A DNA stretch of 64,000 nt. Origin: Gammaproteobacteria bacterium. Its GTDB lineage: Bacteria; Pseudomonadota; Gammaproteobacteria; SZUA-152. How positions within the stretch are numbered: the stretch's first letter is position 1; each line of letters opens with the position of its first letter. The stretch covers positions 1 through 64,000 of the forward strand of contig JAKIUN010000008.1 in the NCBI GenBank assembly GCA_021647505.1. Reading direction: 5' to 3'. The notes under the pieces are model-generated. The model was not told the origin of the DNA and did not search any database. It saw nothing but the letters and a program-made list of their open reading frames with translations. Shown in pieces: positions 42,387 to 50,920 of this stretch. Position numbers and translations under genes: made by a program.

Positions 42387-44183
42387 ATGCAACAAGCAAC
42401 TCTGGATGTGATTTCACTCGATACGGTTGGCGATTTGCACGGCCTGTTTCGTGAGCGTGTCTCACGTACGCCCACAGCCATTGCCTACCGCTATTTTGAT
42501 CAAACAGCGCAGCAGTGGATGTCGTTGAGCTGGGAGCAGGTCTATGCCCATATCAAGAAAATACAAGCGGCCTTGCAAAGTGAAGAATTGGCTGCCGGAG
42601 ATCGCGTGGCGATCATGCTGCGCAACAGCCCGCAGTGGGTGATGTTCGAGCAGGCGGCGCTCAGCCTGGGTTTGGTGGTGGTGCCGCTGTATATCAATGA
42701 TCGGGCGGAGAATATTGCCTATGTACTGCAAAATGCCGGCGTAAAGATACTGCTCGTGGAAGGGCAGGAGGCGTTGGATCTACTCGAACCTATTGCGCCA
42801 CAGTTGCAGGGTCTGATCCGTCTGGTTACGGTACAGGCGTGTGAAGAGAATATTATTTATCCGCGCAAGGTATGTTTGCAGGAATGGGAGCAAGAGGAAA
42901 CAAATACCGACGGTGGTAATTTACAGTTGGCCGAGCCACAGCCTGGAGATCTCGCCACCATTGTCTACACCTCCGGTACCACCGGACGGCCCAAGGGCGT
43001 GATGCTCAGCCATCATAATATTCTCTCTAATGCCCATTCTGCATTGGCGTCCTTTCCGATATATCGCGAAGACCTGTTGCTGTCCTTCCTTCCGTTGTCG
43101 CATATGTTGGAACGGACATTGGGTTATTACATCCCGGTCATGTGTGGGTCAACGGTGGCCTATGCCCGTTCGGTGCAGGAGCTGGGTGAAGACCTGCTGA
43201 GCCAGAAACCGACCATTCTGATTTCTGTACCGCGCATCTACGAGCGGGTCTACAACAAAATACTCACCGGGCTGAAGGAAAAATCACCCTTTGCACAAAA
43301 ACTGTTTCATGCAACCGTGGAAGCGGGCTGGCGACGATTTAAGGGTGGCAGTGGCGGCTTGGCCTGGCCGCTGTTGAAGCGACTGGTTGCGAATAAGGTG
43401 ATGGCGAAGCTCGGCGGCCAGTTACGCTTGGCGATTTGTGGCGGCGCACCCTTGTCACCCAAGGTAGCGAAGACCTTTATCGGTCTGCAACTCAACCTTG
43501 TGCAGGGTTATGGCTTGACCGAGACCAGCCCGATGGTGTCCGGGAATCCCATCGATGACAATGAGCCGGCCAGCGTTGGCATTGCCTTCGAAGGTATCGA
43601 AGTCCGTATTGGCGAGAACGACGAACTGCTGGTGCGCGGCGAAGCGGTGATGCTCGGCTACTGGAACAACCCGGAGGCCACGCGTGAGATGATCGACGAT
43701 GAAGGCTGGCTGCACAGCGGTGACAAGGCGCGTATCGAAAACAAGCACATCTACATCACGGGCCGCCTCAAGGAAATTATTGTCCTATCTAACGGAGAAA
43801 AGGTGCCGCCGGCAGATATGGAAATGGCCATCGCACTGGATCCACTCATCGAACAAGTGCTGGTGGTGGGTGAAGGACGCCCCTACCTGACTGCACTGGT
43901 GGTGCTGGATGAGCACTGCTGGCAGGCCGAAGCAGAAAGGTTGGGCCTGAACCCTGCCGACCCCGAGTCACTGCAAAGCAAGGCTGCCAGAGAAATGGTT
44001 TGCGAGCACATCGTGCAGCGGCTGCACGATTTCCCCGGCTATGCAGTGATTCGTGATGTTTCTTTGCAGCTTGAGCCGTGGTCGATAGAAAACGAGACCA
44101 TGACGCCAACCCTGAAGCTGCGACGTACGGCTATTCTTGCCCGCAGTGCAGAGCGCATTGAGCAACTTTATTCGGGACACTGA
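42387..44183 (+). CDS. long-chain acyl-CoA synthetase (AMP-forming)
   Basis: The 598-residue enzyme activates fatty acids to acyl-CoA using ATP. The AMP-binding signature is IVYTSGTTGRPKGVMLSHHN near residue 195. Further motifs are LPLSHMLERT, GYGLTETSPMVSGN and the hinge segment GWLHSGDKARI with ITGRLKEIIVLSNGEKVPP. This is the eukaryote-like FAA1/LACS type (COG1022) and not the E. coli FadD type. It supplies substrate to the fadE-fadI-fadJ enzymes directly upstream and should be on the same transcript or follow its own promoter in the 70-base gap. Confidence 0.92.
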   Translation: MQQATLDVISLDTVGDLHGLFRERVSRTPTAIAYRYFDQTAQQWMSLSWEQVYAHIKKIQAALQSEELAAGDRVAIMLRNSPQWVMFEQAALSLGLVVVPLYINDRAENIAYVLQNAGVKILLVEGQEALDLLEPIAPQLQGLIRLVTVQACEENIIYPRKVCLQEWEQEETNTDGGNLQLAEPQPGDLATIVYTSGTTGRPKGVMLSHHNILSNAHSALASFPIYREDLLLSFLPLSHMLERTLGYYIPVMCGSTVAYARSVQELGEDLLSQKPTILISVPRIYERVYNKILTGLKEKSPFAQKLFHATVEAGWRRFKGGSGGLAWPLLKRLVANKVMAKLGGQLRLAICGGAPLSPKVAKTFIGLQLNLVQGYGLTETSPMVSGNPIDDNEPASVGIAFEGIEVRIGENDELLVRGEAVMLGYWNNPEATREMIDDEGWLHSGDKARIENKHIYITGRLKEIIVLSNGEKVPPADMEMAIALDPLIEQVLVVGEGRPYLTALVVLDEHCWQAEAERLGLNPADPESLQSKAAREMVCEHIVQRLHDFPGYAVIRDVSLQLEPWSIENETMTPTLKLRRTAILARSAERIEQLYSGH

Positions 44184-44184
44184 C

Positions 44185-44580
44185 ATGTCTACACCCTGCA
44201 AGCTACCCGACGGCGAACCCACTACAAGAGTACCCGCCATGCCCACCGACACCAATGCCGGTGGCGACATTTTCGGCGGCTGGATCATGTCGCAAGTGGA
44301 TATTGCCGGTTCCATTGCCGCGATACGCCACGCCGGCAAGCGAGTAGTGACTGTGGCAGTCAATGCACTGTATTTCAAAAAACCGGTCTATGTCGGTGAT
44401 CTGCTGAGTTGTTATGCACACGTCGAACGTGTCGGCCGCACCTCGATCACGATTTCCGTCGAAGTTTATGTCGAGCGCTACCGCGAAGGCATCGAAGTGG
44501 TAAAAGTGACCGAGGCCACGCTGACCTATGTGGCGTTGGATAAAAAGGGCCGGCCCGCAGTATGTGATAGGAAGTCATGA
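44185..44580 (+). CDS. YciA-like acyl-CoA thioesterase
   Basis: The 131-residue hotdog-fold enzyme hydrolyses acyl-CoA esters in the cytoplasm. The core motif TNAGGDIFGGWIMSQVDIAG contains the helix start and the catalytic Asp expected of YciA-type thioesterases. ALYFKKPVYVGDLLSCYAHV forms the substrate-side strand. I start at the ATG at 44185, one base after the ligase stop codon. It ends the fatty-acid cluster and probably relieves CoA trapping. Confidence 0.92.
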   Translation: MSTPCKLPDGEPTTRVPAMPTDTNAGGDIFGGWIMSQVDIAGSIAAIRHAGKRVVTVAVNALYFKKPVYVGDLLSCYAHVERVGRTSITISVEVYVERYREGIEVVKVTEATLTYVALDKKGRPAVCDRKS

Positions 44581-44631
44581 AACAAGCCTTAGTTTTTGAC
44601 AGTGTTTTTCGCCATTGTAAGGGAGGCGGCT

Positions 44632-45063
44632 TTGGATCTTGAATGGCAATATTCACCGAAAGGCATTTGTTGGCAAGAGGTTTCTGATCTGTATAAAAAG
44701 ACCCCGCTCGGAAACAAGCGGCCGGTAGATTTAGAGATGTCGTTTACAAACAGTATGTTTAGATGCTTTGTTTTTGAGCAAGGCAGGTTGATTGGCATCG
44801 GTCGAGCGCTGGCAGATGGCGTGGATTGCTCATATATCTGTGATGTCGCTGTGCTTCCAGAATACCAAGGTATCGGTATTGGCAAAAGCATCGTTTCCAG
44901 GCTTATAGCGTCATCCAAAGGCCACAAAAAAATCATCTTGTATGCATGTCCTGGCAAAGAACCCTTTTATAAAAGACTTGGTTTTAAACGTATGAGCACG
45001 GCCATGGCTATCTTCGAAAATCAAAATCAAGCCATTGAGAGTGGATTTCTTAATGAAACGTAA
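44632..45063 (+). CDS. GNAT family N-acetyltransferase
   Basis: The 143-residue product is a small GNAT acetyltransferase with motif A seen as VAVLPEYQGIGIGKSIVSRL. The C-terminal end is ACPGKEPFYKRLGFKRMSTA. The TTG at 44632 is chosen as the start because AGGGAGG lies five bases upstream; the frame opens earlier without a ribosome site. The substrate is unknown. The AT-rich composition contrasts with the fatty-acid cluster and suggests transfer. Its stop overlaps the next gene by 11 bases. Confidence 0.85.
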   Translation: MDLEWQYSPKGICWQEVSDLYKKTPLGNKRPVDLEMSFTNSMFRCFVFEQGRLIGIGRALADGVDCSYICDVAVLPEYQGIGIGKSIVSRLIASSKGHKKIILYACPGKEPFYKRLGFKRMSTAMAIFENQNQAIESGFLNET

Positions 45064-45994
45064 CGACGGTTCCAGGCTGGCCACCCTTTTTGCTGTTATC
45101 GTGTGCGTCTGTTTTTCTGCTTGGGTATCGGCGCAGGAAAAGAACGGTTTTGATCTTTCTGTCCTGTCCATTGATAAAGATGAAGTTCTTGCTGGTGGCC
45201 CGCCACGCGATGGTATCCCATCTATCGACCAGCCGAAATTCATCACCGCAAAGAAGGTGGATTATCTACACGATGACGACCTTGTCATCGGTCTGGTGCG
45301 CGGAGATGTGGCGCGTGCTTATCCGACACGAATTTTGGTGTGGCATGAAATCGTTAATGACGTAATCGATGGAGATGCCGTCGCCATCACTTATTGTCCG
45401 TTGTGCGGGACGGCGATGGTTTTCGCGCGCAAGATTAATGGCAAGGTTGTGAGCTTTGGCGTCTCGGGCCTTCTTTATCGCAGTGACGTGCTCATGTATG
45501 ACCGGGAAAGCGAATCGCTGTGGTCTCAGCTAGCGATGAAGGCCGTCAGTGGGTCTGCCGTTGATACGGAGCTGGTCTGGCTACCGAGTGAGCATATAAC
45601 CTGGAAGGCCTGGCGTGAAAAATATCCTCATGGAGAGGTACTTTCTACCGATACTGGCTACAAGCGAAATTACCAGGGTGAAGCATACGCTGCCTATTTT
45701 GCGTCTGAGGAGACGATGTTTCCGGTACCGCACACACGCAAGGAGTTATCGAATAAGACGTGGGTAGTTGGCATTCTCATTGATGGAAAGGCGAAGGCGT
45801 ATCCCGTCGATGACTTACCCCCGAATCTGGCCATTGAGGATCAGCTGGGAAATCAGCAGTTGATCATCCGTTATGACGTCGACAAACGCTATCCGCAAAT
45901 CACTGACCACAAAGGCAAACCGATTCCTTCGGTAATGGTGTTCTGGTTTGCATGGCAGGCCTTTTATCCCAATACGGATTTATGGCGGCCATAG
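45053..45994 (+). CDS. DUF3179 domain exported protein
   Basis: The 313-residue product has a signal peptide (LATLFAVIVCVCFSAWVSA) and a mature DUF3179 domain. Family landmarks are YPTRILVWHEIVNDVIDGD, VAITYCPLCGTAMVFARKIN with a CPLC pair, and SGLLYRSDVLMYDRESESLW. The CXXC may bind metal or form a disulfide. The function of DUF3179 is unknown. The ATG at 45053 overlaps the end of the acetyltransferase gene, so the two are coupled. About 955 bases without an intact gene follow. Confidence 0.88.
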   Translation: MKRNDGSRLATLFAVIVCVCFSAWVSAQEKNGFDLSVLSIDKDEVLAGGPPRDGIPSIDQPKFITAKKVDYLHDDDLVIGLVRGDVARAYPTRILVWHEIVNDVIDGDAVAITYCPLCGTAMVFARKINGKVVSFGVSGLLYRSDVLMYDRESESLWSQLAMKAVSGSAVDTELVWLPSEHITWKAWREKYPHGEVLSTDTGYKRNYQGEAYAAYFASEETMFPVPHTRKELSNKTWVVGILIDGKAKAYPVDDLPPNLAIEDQLGNQQLIIRYDVDKRYPQITDHKGKPIPSVMVFWFAWQAFYPNTDLWRP

Positions 45995-46015
45995 GTTGGT
46001 AATTTGGAGGGCTGG

Positions 46016-46033
46016 TAGCCTGGGTTGAGCTAT
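46016..46033. repeat. solo end of the TAGCCTGGGTTGAG element
   Basis: TAGCCTGGGTTGAGC is the terminal sequence of the MITE-like copies at 4921 and 15370. Here it is followed directly by a GTAGGGTGGGC element, so only one end remains. Confidence 0.5.
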
Positions 46034-46109
46034 GTAGGGTGGGCACGTTTTTTGTGCCCACGCCGTTGACGCATATTCCGCGTGGGCATGAAAAGCCTAC
46101 CCACCCTAC
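46034..46109. repeat. 76-base GTAGGGTGGGC palindromic repeat, copy 1
   Basis: The ends GTAGGGTGGGC and GCCTACCCACCCTAC are inverted, and an inner palindrome has GTGCCCACG and CGTGGGCATG. It is 72 of 76 bases identical to the copy at 63870-63945. The flank after it (TTTTGTTGGAAGTCCTCAG) is also similar in both copies and at 50862-50884. It shows no coding function. Confidence 0.85.
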
Positions 46110-46209
46110 CAGGGTTTTGTTGGAAGTCCTCAGAAATTGAAGTGACAGCGTAGAACTACTTACACCATGAAGAACATGGAGAGCATGAAGTATTGAAAGG
46201 GAATAATGA

Positions 46210-46290
46210 ATGAGCACATCGGGTCATTGGTGCTGCCATCGATGTTCACAAGGTGCTTGTTGTTGGAGTCCGCCTGTCAACGATGCCTGG
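46210..46290 (+). pseudogene. N-terminal fragment of an IS110-type transposase
   Basis: The frame translates as HRVIGAAIDVHKVLVVGV and ends at a stop after about 25 residues. IDVHK is the start of the DEDD catalytic domain in IS110-family transposases. Nothing further of the transposase is visible. The fragment appears to separate the HHEEH-type leader sequence from the body of the decayed GxxExxY gene that follows. Confidence 0.55.
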
Positions 46291-46334
46291 CACCTGAACG
46301 CTTATTGGGAAAAACTTGTTTTCAACTTGAGTAG

Positions 46335-46591
46335 CCACTATCTGTTGAATACAAAGCTGTTCACCTTGACTGTGGCTATCGTATATATTTATTGGCTGAA
46401 GGCCAGATTGTATTGGCGCTGAAAAGTGTAGAAATATTGCAAGGTGTCCATGAGATGCAATGGCTGACCTATCTAACAGCTCGCAAAAAAAGCATGGCTT
46501 CCTGATTAATTTTACTGTGAAGCCGCTGAAACAGGGTATCAAAAACTTTGCCTTTGAAACCTTTATGCGCTTCATGTCCTTCATGGTGTAA
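46335..46591 (+). pseudogene. decayed GxxExxY protein gene, copy 1
   Basis: The translation includes PLSVEYKAVHLDCGYRI, GQIVLALKSVEILQGVHEMQ and, after a frameshift at a run of A, GFLINFTVKPLKQGIKNFAF. These match the conserved C-terminal half of GxxExxY proteins, small proteins of unknown function that are common near mobile DNA. The N-terminal half is missing and one frame change is present, so it is not functional. A second, also decayed copy is at 50921-51149. The stretch 46592-46949 before the propeller gene holds no gene that I can support. Confidence 0.7.
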
Positions 46592-46949
46592 GTAGTTATA
46601 AAATAGGCCTTAAGACCATACAATAGCGCAACAATTATTCCATCAATGCTTACCTATGCGGTTGAGTATCCTAGAATAACCCATATACCAAGCCTCCTGG
46701 AGATTAATCACTAAATTCCAGCGGTCGCCACATCGCAATATAGCTAATAATAGTTATGGACTGGAGAAAGAAAAGTGTTTAGTCTTTCCTGGTTTCCTCG
46801 TAGCTCAAAAATCATTTTCGACCTATGAGGCAATGAAATTCCTGCGATAAGGGAAAAATAACTCAATAATTGATCTAATTGCCAAGGTGGCTGACGACAG
46901 GAAGCAAGGTAGAAATAATTATTAAAATAAATAACATTGGAGGTATATC

Positions 46950-48290
46950 ATGAGGCCAGAAATTATATATAAGACGCCGCTTGCAAGCATATCAGGAGGC
47001 ATATTTTTTGCTGGGATTGGATTGATTTTTTCATCCACGCAAGTTAGCGCAGCGACAATAGAACAGATCAGTATCGCCAATGATGGCACTCAAGTCACGG
47101 CAATTGCCACTGAACAAAAGGCTATCAGTACCGATGGCCGGTACGTCGTATTTTCTGCGCAGGGGCTTACCCCCGGCGACACTCATTACCATGCATACCT
47201 TCGTGACCGGGCAACCAATACCATAGAAATGGTCAGTATTGCCAGCGATGGCTCTCATAGTGTCAGTCTCTCTAATGGTTCTGTAGACGTCACTGCCAAT
47301 GGACGTTATGTCACGTTTGTTGCGAACTGGCCACAGGATGGAAGCACGAGTGGCACAGATGTTTATGTTCGTGATCGTATCACTAATACAACCGAACTTA
47401 TTTCTTCTCCGGGCGAGGCGGGTAAAAACTCCCAGGATACATCCATAAGTGACAATGGCCGCTATGTCGTATTTTCATCCAGTGCCACGAATCTGGTCAG
47501 CGATGATACCAATGGTTCTTCGGACATATTTGTCCGCGATCGGGTTACTGGTACAATGGAGCGCGTCAGTATTGCCAGTAATGGGACAGAAGCCCATGGA
47601 GGTGGCGCCAATGGGAGTCGTCGAACCGCCATCAGTGGTGATGGCCGTTATGTCGCCTTCATTTCTGCGGCGAACAATCTGGTAGCAAATGATACCAATG
47701 GCGTGGATGATCTGTTTCTACACGACCGTGCAACCGGTACTACCCAGCGGATCAACGTAGCCAATGATGGGACTCAAGCCAGTGTTCCGTTTCCAAATCT
47801 CACGGCTTTTGCACTAAGCGGTGATGGACGATACCTCGTATTTCCAAGCATTGAGCCACTGTCCGCCGAGGACACTAACAATCAAGTGGATATCTATGTT
47901 TACGATCAGGTCAGTAGTTCTGTTGAGCTGGTGAGCAAGGCCTATGATGGTTCTTCGGCAAATTCAGTCAGCTTTTTCCCTGGCATTAGCGGCAATGGGC
48001 GCTACGTAAGCTTTATATCCGTAGCCTCCAATATCATTGAAGGTGGTATCCCCCAAAGTATAGGGGCATTTGTCTATGATCGTGTTACCCAGACTACGGA
48101 GATGGTGGACGTGCCAGATGACGGAGTGTCGGTTGCGGACTCACTCAGTTTTGGGCATACCGGGCTCAGTGGAGATGGCCGCCATGTCATCTTTTCATCG
48201 GCTGCATCGAACCTTGTAACGGGCGTCTCAGACACCAACAATACCTGGGATGTTTTTGTCCGTGATCGCCTTGGCGGAATTTGTCCATAA
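46950..48290 (+). CDS. exported PD40/TolB-like beta-propeller protein
   Basis: The 446-residue product has a signal peptide with GGIFFAGIGLIFSSTQVSA. Tandem repeats of about 50-60 residues follow, each containing a variant of ISDNGRYVVFSSSATNLVSD and then DIFVRDRVTGTMERVSIASN. Six or more repeats are visible, as in PD40/WD40-like propellers related to TolB. A role in binding proteins or polysaccharide outside the cytoplasm is inferred. A GGAGG ribosome site precedes the ATG, and a strong terminator follows, so the gene is monocistronic. I do not recognise a specific name. Confidence 0.85.
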   Translation: MRPEIIYKTPLASISGGIFFAGIGLIFSSTQVSAATIEQISIANDGTQVTAIATEQKAISTDGRYVVFSAQGLTPGDTHYHAYLRDRATNTIEMVSIASDGSHSVSLSNGSVDVTANGRYVTFVANWPQDGSTSGTDVYVRDRITNTTELISSPGEAGKNSQDTSISDNGRYVVFSSSATNLVSDDTNGSSDIFVRDRVTGTMERVSIASNGTEAHGGGANGSRRTAISGDGRYVAFISAANNLVANDTNGVDDLFLHDRATGTTQRINVANDGTQASVPFPNLTAFALSGDGRYLVFPSIEPLSAEDTNNQVDIYVYDQVSSSVELVSKAYDGSSANSVSFFPGISGNGRYVSFISVASNIIEGGIPQSIGAFVYDRVTQTTEMVDVPDDGVSVADSLSFGHTGLSGDGRHVIFSSAASNLVTGVSDTNNTWDVFVRDRLGGICP

Positions 48291-48300
48291 CCGTTAAGCA

Positions 48301-48353
48301 AAGGAGGGGCCGCCATCCCAGACTTTCCGGGATGGCGGCCCCTCCTTTTTTTT
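48301..48353 (+). terminator. strong intrinsic terminator after the propeller gene
   Basis: A stem of 17 base pairs (GGAGGGGCCGCCATCCC and its complement, loop AGACTTTCC) is followed by a run of eight or more T. It lies eleven bases after the stop codon of the propeller gene. The near-perfect GC-rich stem is typical of a Rho-independent terminator. Confidence 0.9.
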
Positions 48354-48370
48354 ATTGTTCCCGACAACAA

Positions 48371-48450
48371 GTAGCCTGGATGAAGTAAAACGGAATCCGG
48401 GGCTGGCGTAGGGATATCTTCCGGATTGCGCCGGGCTTCATCCAGGCTAC
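48371..48450. repeat. 80-base inverted-repeat element (GTAGCCTGGATGAAG)
   Basis: Perfect 15-base ends, GTAGCCTGGATGAAG and CTTCATCCAGGCTAC, enclose an inner imperfect palindrome with CGGAATCCGG and CCGGATTGCG. The outer TAGCCTGG recalls the MITE copies A and B, but the interior differs. It sits between two convergent genes. Confidence 0.75.
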
Positions 48451-48456
48451 TTTGTT

Positions 48457-49089
48457 TTATCGCGCCGTCAATGTTCGCAACTGCTGGTCGTGATAACGCC
48501 CCAGCAGTATCAACGCAGCAATCGCCCCCAGCAATGCCATACCCATGTCCGATTGGGTGTCCCATACATAACCCTGTGTACCAAGGAATGCCTCGGCGGC
48601 TTCGTCACTGAGCAGGGCTACCCACCATTCGATGAGTTCGTAAAAGGCGCTGAAGCCCAGACAAAAGCTGACGATGAAAAAATTGCGCCAGGCGGCGCCA
48701 TTGATGACGCCCTTGCGAATAAGGATTTCGCGGGTGACGATGGCTGGGACGAAGCCTTGTGCGAGATGACCGAGTTTGTCGTAGTTGTTGCGCGTCATGT
48801 CGGTGACGTCACGCAACCAATCGAACAGAGGGACTTCGGCATAGGTGTAGTGGCCACCGACCATTAAAATGATGGCGTGAATGAGAATCAGGCTATAGAC
48901 AAGGGGAGTGAGAGGAAAGCGTTTGCGAGTAATGGCCAGTGCGATCAGTGCGGCAATGGCGGGGGCAACCTCCAAAAACCAGGTCAGGCCGTCCTTGGGG
49001 TTGATGCCGGACCAGATCAGGACGCTGAAAAAGACAGCCAGCCATGCGGCAGTCAGTCCCCGGCTTTTTGCAGTGTCAGTGGTGTGCAT
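48457..49089 (-). CDS. YjdF/DUF2238 membrane protein
   Basis: The 210-residue product has about six membrane helices and belongs to the DUF2238 (YjdF) family. Characteristic segments are VPLFDWLRDVTDMTRNNYDK, LGHLAQGFVPAIVTREILIR and FYELIEWWVALLSDEAAEAF. Its function is unknown. I start it at the ATG at 49087-49089 (MHTTDTAKSRG). Its 5' end overlaps the 3' end of the TauE/SafE gene by 14 bases, so the two are probably co-transcribed. Confidence 0.82.
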   Translation of the reverse strand: MHTTDTAKSRGLTAAWLAVFFSVLIWSGINPKDGLTWFLEVAPAIAALIALAITRKRFPLTPLVYSLILIHAIILMVGGHYTYAEVPLFDWLRDVTDMTRNNYDKLGHLAQGFVPAIVTREILIRKGVINGAAWRNFFIVSFCLGFSAFYELIEWWVALLSDEAAEAFLGTQGYVWDTQSDMGMALLGAIAALILLGRYHDQQLRTLTAR

Positions 49090-49831
49090 GTTCCTGCTCT
49101 GGTTCTGTGCCGTGCTGCATGGCGGGTGTGTGTGCCGCATGACCGGCCGTCATGTGACTCAGAGGCGAGGCGATGGTCCAGACGCCAAATCCGATCACCA
49201 GCATGCCGGCGGTGTTTCTCACCCGTTTGTTTTGAATCCAGCCTTTGAGCCGATGCGCAAACACGCCGCTGGCGAGCATTACCGGCAGGGTGCCGAGGCC
49301 AAAGCTGGCCATCACCAGGGCGGCCTGGTGCCAGCTGCCGGTGGAGGCTGCGAGGCTCAGGGTGCTGTAGGTCAGGCCGCAGGGCAGCCAGCCCCACAGG
49401 GTGCCGAGCAGCAGGGCCTGTGAGGGCCGGGTGACGGGCATCAGGCGCTTACCCAGGGGTTGCAGGTATTTCCACACATGGGCACCGAGCTTTTCAAGGT
49501 GTACCAGGCCGCGCCACCAGCCGGCCAGGTAGAGACCCATGGCAATCAACATCAGGCCGGCAAAGATACGCAGGCCGGGGCCGAGGATGCCACCCGACCC
49601 TTGCAGCAGCATACCCAGACCGCCCACCAGGGCGCCGGCGACGGCATAGCTGAAAATTCGCCCGGTGTTATAGAGCAGCAGGGTGGGCAGGGCGCTGCGC
49701 GGCTTGCGCTGCTGTTCCGGCAGGGCGAAGCTGAGGGCGTTCATGATGCCGCCGCACATACCAATGCAATGAGCGCCGCCGAGCAGGCCGATGATGAAGG
49801 CGGTGGTGAGGGTGATGATGGGATCATTCAT
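49076..49831 (-). CDS. TauE/SafE-type membrane protein with His-rich tail
   Basis: The 251-residue product has about six membrane helices. The family motif GLLGGAHCIGMCGGIMNALS lies in the first helix, and WGWLPCGLTYSTLSLAASTG is in the fourth. This COG2836 subgroup (sulfite exporter-like) frequently lies beside cbb3 oxidase assembly genes. It is thought to help copper handling, though that is unproven. The C-terminus ends HGTEPEQEHAHH, a potential metal-binding tail. Here it follows ccoS after about 1.4 kb containing an unrelated plus-strand gene, so the original linkage may have been interrupted. Confidence 0.88.
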   Translation of the reverse strand: MNDPIITLTTAFIIGLLGGAHCIGMCGGIMNALSFALPEQQRKPRSALPTLLLYNTGRIFSYAVAGALVGGLGMLLQGSGGILGPGLRIFAGLMLIAMGLYLAGWWRGLVHLEKLGAHVWKYLQPLGKRLMPVTRPSQALLLGTLWGWLPCGLTYSTLSLAASTGSWHQAALVMASFGLGTLPVMLASGVFAHRLKGWIQNKRVRNTAGMLVIGFGVWTIASPLSHMTAGHAAHTPAMQHGTEPEQEHAHH

Positions 49832-49906
49832 ATTTTTGGGAAGCTGGGTTTATTTTTGGGAATCCGCGACGGCGCGCCTGACTACCGGTAAAATGCAGGT
49901 CTGATT

Positions 49907-49946
49907 ATTAACCCGGCAACACTAGATTATGTTCAGCCGGGTTAAT
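49907..49946. repeat. 11-base perfect inverted repeat ATTAACCCGGC
   Basis: ATTAACCCGGC and GCCGGGTTAAT flank an 18-base loop. It lies between the divergent TauE/SafE gene and the hypothetical gene at 49990. A worn copy, TATTAACCCGACAACAATACAG and onward, is found at 61049-61081. It may be a regulatory site or a dispersed repeat. Confidence 0.6.
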
Positions 49947-49989
49947 ATGACACCTCATTTTACTCATCTTCTCGCGGTAATTGTTGAAA

Positions 49990-50673
49990 ATGAAGAATAA
50001 AGTCTTTCTGAGCGTCTTGCTGAGCGGTCTGTTGCTGATCCTGATCGCTATTATGTTGCCCGCGCCTGATACTGATCGCGGCCAGTTTCTGCCTTGGCAG
50101 ATCGAGCACACTGTCGGTGGGGGGACGCGTATTTTTGGTATTACCCTGGGCGAGACGACGCTGGATGAGGCGGAGCAACAGATGCACGGCGCTGCCGAGA
50201 TTACGCTGTTTGCCACCCCGGATGGTGACCACAAAGTGGAGGCCTATTTTGACAAGGTGGTGCTGGGTGGCTTCTCGGCCAAGATAGTGATGGTGATGCA
50301 GTTGACGCAGGATGAGACGGGGGCGATGTTTTCCCGCGGTGTGCGTATCAGCACCATGGGCAGCGGTACCAACAAGGTGACGCTCGCTTCGGAGGACGTG
50401 CGACGGGTCTACGCGACACCCATTATCAGCCTGGCCTATCTGACACGCACGACGCTGGATGACGAGCTGCTGTTGAAGCGTTTTGGCGAGCCGTCTGCCC
50501 GCGTTACCGAGCTGAAAAACGGCACGGTTCACTGGTTGTATCCCGAGCTGGGTCTGGATATTGCGCTGAGCAGCAAGGGGAAAGCGGTGTTGCAGTACGT
50601 GCTGCCTTCCGACTTCGGTGCTCTGGTCAAGCCGCTGCGAGAAATGGAGGAAAACAGCGAAGGAAATGTTTAA
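49990..50673 (+). CDS. hypothetical membrane-anchored protein
   Basis: The 227-residue product has an N-terminal membrane helix (FLSVLLSGLLLILIAIMLPA) and an extracytoplasmic domain of mixed beta structure. Features include GQFLPWQIEHTVGGGTRIFG and DELLLKRFGEPSARVTELKN. I do not recognise the family. It lies between the cco assembly genes on the opposite strand, so it is an insertion in that neighbourhood. I use the ATG at 49990; a TTG three codons earlier is possible. The composition matches the surrounding genes. Confidence 0.75.
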   Translation: MKNKVFLSVLLSGLLLILIAIMLPAPDTDRGQFLPWQIEHTVGGGTRIFGITLGETTLDEAEQQMHGAAEITLFATPDGDHKVEAYFDKVVLGGFSAKIVMVMQLTQDETGAMFSRGVRISTMGSGTNKVTLASEDVRRVYATPIISLAYLTRTTLDDELLLKRFGEPSARVTELKNGTVHWLYPELGLDIALSSKGKAVLQYVLPSDFGALVKPLREMEENSEGNV

Positions 50674-50765
50674 TTCTACTTTGTCACATTTAACGCATTG
50701 TTTTTAAACATAGCCAGGGTGAGGCCTTGGTATGATGTCATTTCCAGTTTCACCCTGCCTCGCCG

Positions 50766-50825
50766 AACCTGCTAACACTGTTCGTGCTGCCGGTGTTATA
50801 CGGGGTGTTTTCGCGGGAGAAGACG
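50766..50825 (+). pseudogene. C-terminal tail fragment of a heavy-metal RND transporter
   Basis: The frame reads NLLTLFVLPVLYGVFSREK, the typical last helix and tail of CzcA/CusA-type efflux pumps. There is no upstream coding frame that fits, so it is a tiny remnant. It is followed by a partial 76-base repeat end and the second decayed GxxExxY gene. Confidence 0.5.
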
Positions 50826-50835
50826 GAATGTTGCG

Positions 50836-50884
50836 GTATGAAAAACCTGCCCACCCCACCAGGTTTCCGTGGGGAGTCCTCAGC
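50836..50884. repeat. right end of the GTAGGGTGGGC repeat with flank
   Basis: TATGAAAAACCTGCCCACCCCAC matches the right half of the 76-base element. The following GGTTTCCGTGGGGAGTCCTC matches the flank seen after the copies at 46034 and 63870. The left half is absent. Confidence 0.55.
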
Positions 50885-50920
50885 GATTAAAGTTGGCTGC
50901 TTACACCATGAAGCCATGTA

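Noticed and set aside
46592-46949. Possible CRISPR or tRNA in the AT-rich gap
   Set aside because: No regularly spaced repeats and no cloverleaf were found by eye here or elsewhere in the window.
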